This document shows positions 57,765 through 64,000 of a stretch of 64,000 bases of DNA, piece after piece. The notes beneath the pieces were generated by a model. That model worked only from the letters and a program-made list of their open reading frames with translations. It was not told where the DNA came from and ran no database searches. How positions within the stretch are numbered: position 1 is the stretch's first letter; each line of letters begins with the position of its first letter. Source of the stretch: Mesorhizobium sp. L2C084A000. Lineage in GTDB: Bacteria; Pseudomonadota; Alphaproteobacteria; Rhizobiales; Rhizobiaceae. The position numbers were made by a program, and so were the translations under genes. The DNA is taken from positions 332,960 through 396,959 of the forward strand of contig NZ_AYWX01000009.1 of NCBI RefSeq assembly GCF_000502875.1, read 5' to 3'.

Positions 57765-60700
57765 CAGGCTCGCATTGCCGCCGGCGGCGGTGGTGTCGAC
57801 GCAGACAGCCCGTTCATGTGCATAGGCCGCCGGGTTCAGTACCTCGCTGACCAGCGGCACGATCGGGCCGGAGCGGTCGGCGATGACCTTGCGCACGATG
57901 CGTGCAGCCTCCGGCGTGCCCGAAAAGGCGACGACATCGACGCGCAGTGAGCGTGCTTCGACCGGATCCGGCCGACCATCGATGGCGGCCAGCGGCAAGC
58001 CCTTGCCGGTCAATGGGGAAAGGGCAGCCGGTGCGCCGGGCGCCACGGCCAGCACCGCATTGCCGGCGGCGAGCGCCTGGATCGTCTGCGCCAGCAGCGT
58101 ATCGCCATCGGGACCGAGGCACAGCACCCGTCCGCGTGGCGAGAGCGAGAGCGTGTTGGCCTCGCCGGTCGGCCCGGGCAGGTCGATCTGGCCGAAATCG
58201 ATGCCGGCGGCCGCACCTATGGCCGCAGCACCCTTGCCGCGCAGATGCTTCCTCAGAATGGCGATCCGGTCCGGACGCGTCGACCAGCCGCCAAGTGTGG
58301 GATCAGGCAGATTGTCGGCAAGCTCGGTCGCCGTGACCTTATGGCCATCCTGCAAATGGGTGCCAGCCTCCGGCCCTTTGCGGAACCGGCGGAGGTAGTG
58401 CGGGCCGCCGGCCTTCGGCCCGGTGCCTGAAAGCCCCTCGCCACCAAACGGCTGCGAGCCGACCACGGCGCCGATCTGGTTGCGGTTGACGTAGATGTTG
58501 CCGGCATGGATGCCGTCGACGAAATGCTGCACGCGGCCCTCGATACGGGTGTGCAGGCCGAAGGTCAGGCCATAGCCCTTGCGGTTGATGGCGGCGATGA
58601 CCGCGTCGATTTCGTCGGCGTCGAACGTAGCGACATGCAGCACCGGCCCGAACACCTCGCGCTCCATGTCCTCGATGCCCTTGACGCGGAAAACATGCGG
58701 CGCAACGAAGCGACCTTCCTTCGGCGCTTCGAGCTTGGCAATCAGCCGGCCCTGCAAGCCCATTTTCGTGCAGTACTCGCGGATAGAGCTTTGCGCCTCG
58801 TCGTCGATGACAGGGCCGACATCGGTCGAAATCCGCCAGGGATCGCCGATGCTGAGCGCCTCCATGGCGCCCTTCAGCATCTCCAGCATTTTCTTCTCCA
58901 CGTCCTTCTGCACATAGAGCACGCGCAGTGCCGAGCAACGCTGGCCGGCACTCTGGAATGCCGAGGCGAGGATGTCGCGCACCGCCTGTTCGGGCAGCGC
59001 GGTGGAATCAACGATCATGGCGTTGAGGCCGCCCGTCTCGGCGATCAGCATGGCGTTGGGCGCGGCCGTCTTGGCCAGTTGCTTCTCGATCAGCTTGGCG
59101 ACCTCGGTCGAGCCGGTAAAGCAGACGCCGGCGATGCGCGGATCTGATGTAAGCGGCCCGCCGACCGACGGGCCGTCGCCAGGGAGCAACTGGATGACGT
59201 CTTCCGGCACACCGGCCTCGCGCAGCAGCTCGACAGCCCGGAAGGCGATCAGCGGCGTCTGCTCGGCCGGCTTGGCGATGACCGAATTGCCGGTGACAAG
59301 TGCGGCCGCGATCTGGCCGGTGAAGATGGCGAGCGGGAAATTCCACGGCGAAATGCACACGATGGCGCCGCGCGCTTGCGTGCCCGCCTCCGCATTGGCC
59401 GCCTCGGTGGCGTAGTAGCGCAGGAAGTCGACCGCCTCGCGCACTTCGGCGACGCCGTCGGCCAGCGATTTGCCGGCCTCGCGGGTGGCGAGTGCAAAGA
59501 ACTCGACGGCTTTGGATTCATAGAGAACGGCGGCACGGTTGAGGATGGCAGCGCGCTCGGCGACGGAACGTTTTGCCCATGCCGGCTGCGCTTCCACCGC
59601 AAAGCGCACGGCGGTCGCGACTTGCTTGGCGGCGGCTTCGCTGACCGTACCGACCACTTCGGAAGGCTTTGCTGGGTTGACTATGGGACGCTGCTTGCCG
59701 TAGCCGGCGGCACGGGTGATCGGCTTGGCATGCCAACGATCCGGCCCAGCGAAGGCCACCCTGGCCTTGTCGATCGCCGCCAGCGTCACCGTGTCGGTGA
59801 TGTCGAATCCTTTCGAATTGCGACGCCCGGCCCCAAAAATCTCGGAAGGCCGGGCAATCGCCGGATTGGTGGCCGGACCCTGGCTCTCGACCGTTTCGAG
59901 CGGATCGCGCGCAATGTCCTCCGGCTCGACGTCCTCGTCGGTCAGTTGGTGCACGAAGGAGGAATTGGCGCCGTTCTCCAGCAACCGGCGGACCAGATAG
60001 GCCAGCAGATCGGAATGCGCACCGACCGGCGCGTAGATGCGGCAGCGTGTGCCTTCGGACCGTCGCACCGTCTCGTGCAGCGCCTCGCCCATGCCGTGCA
60101 GGCGCTGGAACTCGAAGGAATCGCGATTATCCGCCATCGCCAAGATGGCGGCGACGGTGTGGGCATTGTGGGTGGCGAATTGCGGATAGATGCGGTCGGT
60201 CATCGATAGCAGCTTTTTCGCGCAAGCCATGTAGGAAACGTCGGTGTTGGTCTTGCGGGTGAAGACGGGATAGCCTGACAGTCCGAGCGTCTGCGCCCGC
60301 TTAATCTCGGTGTCCCAATAGGCACCCTTGACCAGCCGCACCATGATGTTGCGGTCGTATTTCCTGGCCAGCGCATAGAGCCAATCGATGGCGAAGGCCG
60401 CGCGTGGCCCATACGCTTGCACCACCACGCCGAAGCCGTTCCAGCCGGCGAGCTCCGGCTCGGCCAGCACCCGCTCGATGACGTCGAGCGACAGATCGAG
60501 GCGATCGGCCTCCTCGGCATCGATGTTGAGGCCCATACGCGAATGGCGCGCGGCAAGCGCCAGCGACAAGAGCCGCTCGGCCATCACAGGCAGCATCTCT
60601 TCCTTCTGCGCCACCTCGTAGCGAGGATGCAGCGCCGAAAGCTTGACCGAAATGCCGTGGTTCTGCCTGATGTCAGGACCGTTGGAGCCGGAATCGAGCG

Positions 60701-61361
60701 ACGAAATCGCGTCGGCATAGGCCTTGTGATAGCGCAAGGCGTCGGCCTCGGTGCGGGCCGCCTCGCCCAGCATGTCGAAGGAATAGAGGTAGCCCTTCTG
60801 CGTCATCGGCCGGCCGCGCTTGACGGCTTCCGTGATGGTGCGGCCGAGCACGAACTGCTCGCCCATCTCGCGCATGGCGGCGGCCACCGCCTTGCGGATG
60901 ACCGGCTCGCCCAACCGCCGCACCATCGAGCGCAGCGTGCCTTCGATGCCGCCCTCGCCCTCATCGAGGACGCGGCCGGTCAGCATCAGCGCCCAAGTCG
61001 AGGCGTTGACGAAGATGGAGCTCGAACCGCCCGAATGCGCCGACCAGTCGTGCGGCGCGATCTTGTCGGCGATGAGGTCGTCCATCGTTTCGGTATCGGG
61101 CACGCGCAACAGTGCCTCGGCCAGGCACATCAGCGCGACGCCTTCCTTGGTGGAGAGACCATAGGCCGAGAGGAAGACTTCCATCAGCCGGGGATCGGAC
61201 GAACCGCGCACCGCCCGCACCAGATCGGCGGCGCGGGCCGAGATCGCCTTGCGGTCTTTCCCGGAGAGCGCCGTCGCGTCGGCAAGCCGCTTCACGGCCT
61301 CGTCTTCATCGGGCAGGTAGTTGGCGCGGATCTGCTGGCGGATGGCATCGAGCGCTGGCAT
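57750..61361 (-). CDS. putA: Bifunctional proline dehydrogenase / L-glutamate gamma-semialdehyde dehydrogenase
   Basis: 1203-residue PutA, which oxidises proline to glutamate in two steps. The FAD-dependent PRODH part spans about 190-470 (MVRLVKGAYWDTEIKRAQTL), the aldehyde dehydrogenase part about 540-990 with catalytic Cys809 in SAFQSAGQRCSALRV and the general base in FTGSTEV/AETGGLN. It lacks the N-terminal ribbon-helix-helix of the long E. coli form, consistent with a separate regulator. Divergent from an Lrp-type gene that is the probable PutR. Confidence 0.96.
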   Translation of the reverse strand: MPALDAIRQQIRANYLPDEDEAVKRLADATALSGKDRKAISARAADLVRAVRGSSDPRLMEVFLSAYGLSTKEGVALMCLAEALLRVPDTETMDDLIADKIAPHDWSAHSGGSSSIFVNASTWALMLTGRVLDEGEGGIEGTLRSMVRRLGEPVIRKAVAAAMREMGEQFVLGRTITEAVKRGRPMTQKGYLYSFDMLGEAARTEADALRYHKAYADAISSLDSGSNGPDIRQNHGISVKLSALHPRYEVAQKEEMLPVMAERLLSLALAARHSRMGLNIDAEEADRLDLSLDVIERVLAEPELAGWNGFGVVVQAYGPRAAFAIDWLYALARKYDRNIMVRLVKGAYWDTEIKRAQTLGLSGYPVFTRKTNTDVSYMACAKKLLSMTDRIYPQFATHNAHTVAAILAMADNRDSFEFQRLHGMGEALHETVRRSEGTRCRIYAPVGAHSDLLAYLVRRLLENGANSSFVHQLTDEDVEPEDIARDPLETVESQGPATNPAIARPSEIFGAGRRNSKGFDITDTVTLAAIDKARVAFAGPDRWHAKPITRAAGYGKQRPIVNPAKPSEVVGTVSEAAAKQVATAVRFAVEAQPAWAKRSVAERAAILNRAAVLYESKAVEFFALATREAGKSLADGVAEVREAVDFLRYYATEAANAEAGTQARGAIVCISPWNFPLAIFTGQIAAALVTGNSVIAKPAEQTPLIAFRAVELLREAGVPEDVIQLLPGDGPSVGGPLTSDPRIAGVCFTGSTEVAKLIEKQLAKTAAPNAMLIAETGGLNAMIVDSTALPEQAVRDILASAFQSAGQRCSALRVLYVQKDVEKKMLEMLKGAMEALSIGDPWRISTDVGPVIDDEAQSSIREYCTKMGLQGRLIAKLEAPKEGRFVAPHVFRVKGIEDMEREVFGPVLHVATFDADEIDAVIAAINRKGYGLTFGLHTRIEGRVQHFVDGIHAGNIYVNRNQIGAVVGSQPFGGEGLSGTGPKAGGPHYLRRFRKGPEAGTHLQDGHKVTATELADNLPDPTLGGWSTRPDRIAILRKHLRGKGAAAIGAAAGIDFGQIDLPGPTGEANTLSLSPRGRVLCLGPDGDTLLAQTIQALAAGNAVLAVAPGAPAALSPLTGKGLPLAAIDGRPDPVEARSLRVDVVAFSGTPEAARIVRKVIADRSGPIVPLVSEVLNPAAYAHERAVCVDTTAAGGNASLLAGA

Positions 61362-61523
61362 GGCGGTCCCATGGATCGAGCAAAGGGATCGGGCCGGCGG
61401 TCACCGGACCGAATGGTGGAAGCTAGCACAGATGCGAATTTTCAATCGGTCCGAAGAAATCGACATTGCAGGTCATTCGATCTATCGTAGCAGCTCAAAA
61501 CCGACATATGGACTGCATTTTCG

Positions 61524-61976
61524 ATGACAGAAGACCAATTGGACCGCATCGACAGGAATATCCTGGCGGCGCTGGCAAGCGATGGCCGGCTTTCGATGTC
61601 AGAACTGGCGGCAAACGTCGGCCTGTCGAAAACGCCGGTGCAGGCGCGGGTGAAGCGGCTGGAGAAGGACGGCTACATCAGGGGCTACCAGGCGATCATC
61701 GACCGCGAGCGCATGGGCGAAGGCCATGTTGCATTCGTCCAGGTGAAATTGTCCGACACCAGGTCCGCCGCGCTCGATGCCTTCAACCGATCCGTGCAGG
61801 CCGTGCCGGAAATCGAGCAGTGCCACATGATGGCGTCGAGCTTCGACTATCTGCTGAAAGTCCGCACCAGGGACATCGCCGCCTACCGCCGCGTCCTCGG
61901 CGAACGCATCTCGGCCCTGCCCCACGTCGCCCAGACCTCGACCTTCGTGGCGATGGAGACAGTCAAGGATCGATGA
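61524..61976 (+). CDS. putR: Lrp/AsnC-family proline regulator
   Basis: 150-residue regulator with an N-terminal helix-turn-helix (LDRIDRNILAALASDGRLSM; NVGLSKTPVQARVKRLEKDG) and the RAM ligand-binding domain. Divergent from putA, 162 bases apart, exactly as PutR in rhizobia and Agrobacterium, where it activates putA when proline is present. The ribosome site is weak, which may mean a leaderless or upstream start. Its stop is directly followed by the RIME-like repeat. Confidence 0.9.
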   Translation: MTEDQLDRIDRNILAALASDGRLSMSELAANVGLSKTPVQARVKRLEKDGYIRGYQAIIDRERMGEGHVAFVQVKLSDTRSAALDAFNRSVQAVPEIEQCHMMASSFDYLLKVRTRDIAAYRRVLGERISALPHVAQTSTFVAMETVKDR

Positions 61977-62070
61977 CCATGATCCCGAAAAGTGGAAGCC
62001 GGTTTTCGGACAAGATCATGGTCAAACGTAGAGCCCCATCCCGATACATCGGGATGGATCGGGCTCTAAC
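61975..62070. repeat. RIME-like palindromic repeat, copy 2
   Basis: Second copy of the element at 23163-23262: GACCATGATC...GATCATGGTC and AGAGCCCCATCCCGAT...ATCGGGATGG...GGGCTCT. Here the outer stem has GACC/GGTC where copy 1 has GAGC/GCTC, so both arms changed together. It fills the whole gap between the convergent putR and cytochrome c peroxidase stops. Confidence 0.85.
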
Positions 62071-63270
62071 TCACTCCGAAAGCGTCTTCAGGAAAGCCAC
62101 CAGCGCCGCACGTTCACGATCCGACAGCCCCAGCGGATGAACTTCGGACGTACCCTCCACGCTGGGTGCAGCCTTGGCGTAGTGCGCCACGACCTCGTCG
62201 AGCGACGAAAACTGCCCGGCATGCATGTAGGGCGACCGCGTTGCCGCACCGCGCAGCGATGGCGTCTTGTAGGCGCGAACGAGTTCGGGCGCATCCTTGA
62301 CCATGAAGCGCAACTCGCCGCAGGCGCTGGCGTCGCCATCGCGATAGGCGCCGAAGCAGTTGAACGGGTCCGCCTCGACTTGGCGCACGGCATCGATGCG
62401 GCCGCGGTCCGGCGGCAGGCCCGCAATGGGTGGCACGCCGGTGTTGTGAAAGCTGTTGTCGGTGAAGCGCGGGCCGTTGTGACAGGTCACGCAATTGGCC
62501 TTGCCGATGAACAGTTTCAGCCCAAGGATTTCTTGCTTGGAAAAGACCGCATGGCCTTTCGGCTCAGCGCCGGTGACGAGATCCAGCGCAAAACGGTCGA
62601 AACGCGTCGGCGCCGGCTCGATCGAGCGTTCGAAGGCGGCGATCGCCTTGCCGATATTGGCAAAGACGCCGTCGATTGCGCTGCGCTGCGCGCCGCTCAT
62701 CGCATTCCAGGCCGCCTTCTCGGCATCGTTTCCAAGCGGGCTGGCATTCGACGGCATGCCCGAAAGATCGGGCAGCGGCCCGAAGATGCGCTCATAGCGC
62801 TCGCCGAAGCGCGCCTTGATGTAATGCGCGTAGGCGGTGCGGTTTCCCGCCTGCTCCAGCGGGTTTTCGAGCGGCGTCAGCGCTTGCGCCCACAGGCTGT
62901 CGCGGCGGCCGTCCCAGAAGAACCAGGGATCGCGCGCGACGCCGGCCAGCGGCATGGTCCGCCGGCTGGTACGGCCGACGCCGACGGCTTGCGGCAGGTC
63001 GTCCTGGAACTGGCGGTCGATCTTGTGGCATGTCGAACAGGATATCGACCCGTCACCGCTCATGCCCTGGTCGAAGAACAGCGTCGAGCCGAGTGCGGCA
63101 GCCGCCGGCACGTCGGCAAAACGATCGGTGGTGTCGGGCTTGAGCGCCGGCAGCGACGACAGCGCCAGCGAGGCGATGGTCGTCTTCTCGGCGTCGGAAA
63201 AATCCGGCTTCGTGCAGCCGGTAAGGACAACGGCCACCATTAGCGCCAGAAAACGCGAACGCCGCCTCAT
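62071..63270 (-). CDS. Di-haem cytochrome c peroxidase family lipoprotein
   Basis: 399-residue protein with a lipoprotein signal (MVAVVLTGC) and two haem-binding sites, CSTCH and CVTCH. It resembles the MauG/CcpA family: GSTLFFDQGMSGDGSISCST, RRTMPLAGVARDPWFFWDGR and TKTPSLRGAATRSPYMHAG. It probably reduces hydrogen peroxide in the periplasm, or oxidises a partner. The next gene starts seven bases upstream of it on the same strand. Confidence 0.9.
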   Translation of the reverse strand: MRRRSRFLALMVAVVLTGCTKPDFSDAEKTTIASLALSSLPALKPDTTDRFADVPAAAALGSTLFFDQGMSGDGSISCSTCHKIDRQFQDDLPQAVGVGRTSRRTMPLAGVARDPWFFWDGRRDSLWAQALTPLENPLEQAGNRTAYAHYIKARFGERYERIFGPLPDLSGMPSNASPLGNDAEKAAWNAMSGAQRSAIDGVFANIGKAIAAFERSIEPAPTRFDRFALDLVTGAEPKGHAVFSKQEILGLKLFIGKANCVTCHNGPRFTDNSFHNTGVPPIAGLPPDRGRIDAVRQVEADPFNCFGAYRDGDASACGELRFMVKDAPELVRAYKTPSLRGAATRSPYMHAGQFSSLDEVVAHYAKAAPSVEGTSEVHPLGLSDRERAALVAFLKTLSE

Positions 63271-63277
63271 GTCCTGC

Positions 63278-63727
63278 TCACAGCACCACGTTGAAGAGCA
63301 CCGTATCGGAGCCTGCGGTGGCCGAGATGGCGAAATGCAGCTGCCACCAGCCGCTCATGGTGAATTTCACCCCTTCGATCCGGTAACGCCCGTCGCCGAG
63401 ATAGTCGGTCGCTTGCGGGCTGGTCGGCAGGCCGTGACTGTGCAGCGGCATGCCGCCGGAGATCGCGATCGCCGCCCCTTCCACCGGAGCTCCAGCCTTT
63501 GTCTTCAGCGTCAGCAGCCAGGATTGCAGTTGGCCTAGCCGCACAACGCCTCGCTCCGGCGCGAAGCTTGCCACGAACAGCCCGTTGGCGGTGTTCTTCG
63601 TCCGAGAGACATCCGGGCCGGCGGGCCGCGCCGACCGCGGCGCCGTCAGGTAAACGACCGCGAGAATGCCGACCAGCAAGGCAGCCAGACCAAGACCTGC
63701 CAGAAGATAACGCCATATCGATGCCAA
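63278..63727 (-). CDS. FixH/YtkA-like membrane-anchored protein
   Basis: 149-residue protein with one N-terminal membrane segment (YLLAGLGLAALLVGILAVVYL) and a beta-rich periplasmic part (GKPVEGA-like APVEGAAIAI, SGGMPLHSHGLPTSPQATD, YLGDGRYRIEGVKFTMSGWW). The fold resembles FixH and YtkA-like proteins that handle metal or redox cofactors. I chose TTG 63727, which AGAGGA precedes by about five bases and which gives a normal anchor; longer frames reach 63826. It is seven bases before the peroxidase gene, so they form an operon. Confidence 0.65.
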   Translation of the reverse strand: MASIWRYLLAGLGLAALLVGILAVVYLTAPRSARPAGPDVSRTKNTANGLFVASFAPERGVVRLGQLQSWLLTLKTKAGAPVEGAAIAISGGMPLHSHGLPTSPQATDYLGDGRYRIEGVKFTMSGWWQLHFAISATAGSDTVLFNVVL

Positions 63728-63878
63728 ACCGGTTCCTCTTCTGCAGACAACGCTCTGCCGAACGGATCGCATCCCGCCAGCCTGTGGGAAAACGCTGTGG
63801 CGGAAAAAACCCTGCTTGCCAAGCATGGCGCTGCCGGTGGCAAAAAGCTACAGCACCGAGATCACTGGAGGATTGCAG

Positions 63879-64000
63879 ATGGCGGGAAACGGCGTCGCCT
63901 CGATCGGCGAATGCATGCTCGAACTGTCGGGCCAGACGGGACCGAACTGGCGCATAGGCTTTGCCGGCGACACGTTCAACACGCTGTGGGCGCTGCATGC
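63879..64000 (+). CDS. PfkB-family sugar kinase (2-dehydro-3-deoxygluconokinase-like), start only
   Basis: Only the first 40 codons are in the window: MAGNGVASIGECMLELSGQT then GPNWRIGFAGDTFNTLWALH. The GECMLELS and GFAGDTFNT strings are typical of KdgK kinases of the PfkB fold. GGAGG lies before the ATG. The identity as KdgK rests on this short piece and on family recall. Confidence 0.7.
   Translation, partial: MAGNGVASIGECMLELSGQTGPNWRIGFAGDTFNTLWALH

Overview
This window looks like a chromosomal segment of an alphaproteobacterium of the order Hyphomicrobiales (Rhizobiales), most likely Mesorhizobium or a close relative. The reasons are high G+C with dense genes, an ExoR exopolysaccharide regulator, a PopZ-type polar organiser, a RirA iron regulator with its three cluster cysteines, a rhizobial hmu haemin locus, a ROSE-type RNA thermometer before a small heat-shock gene, and RIME-like palindromic repeats. 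The genus is an inference from memory of these families.

Layout. 1-17 kb is housekeeping: a SPOR-type envelope protein, argS, dgt, erpA, xthA, exoR overlapping ilvD, a FadL-like porin, valS, popZ, tolC, a protein-isoaspartate methyltransferase-like gene and tRNA-Cys. 17-21 kb begins around tRNA-Asn and holds a run of small poorly known genes ending in an hsp20 with a thermosensor leader. 21-26 kb has a cupin, cutC, an acetyltransferase, an oxalate/formate-type MFS carrier with a 38-residue companion, and an acyltransferase with a 31-bp palindrome in its promoter. 26-35 kb holds a coxSLM-type molybdenum hydroxylase operon whose two gene gaps are large hairpins, and divergent from it a FIST sensor, hybrid kinase and NarL-type regulator. 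Between kinase and regulator sits one AT-rich Sel1-like gene bracketed by a 20-bp direct repeat. 35-46 kb holds aromatic ring-cleavage enzymes and a set of efflux carriers with their regulators. One of these is a CmlA/FloR-type chloramphenicol exporter preceded by a nine-codon leader peptide (MGTSKSADK) and hairpins, apparently a chromosomal translational attenuator.

46-58 kb carries a MaoC hydratase, a phasin-like protein, a DUF445 protein, rirA, and then a complete haem acquisition locus: hmuVUTS-hemP on one strand and receptor, periplasmic protein, TonB and haem monooxygenase on the other, sharing a promoter region with an IRO-type (TGA-N9-TCA) box. 58-64 kb has putA with its divergent Lrp-type regulator, a di-haem cytochrome c peroxidase with a membrane-anchored partner, and the start of a PfkB sugar kinase.

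The best candidates for a less-described system are the attenuator leader before the CmlA/FloR gene, the AT-rich cargo gene in its direct repeats, the FIST-kinase-regulator cluster beside coxSLM, and the palindromic repeats whose two copies show paired base changes. No CRISPR array, prophage, rRNA or intact insertion sequence was seen.
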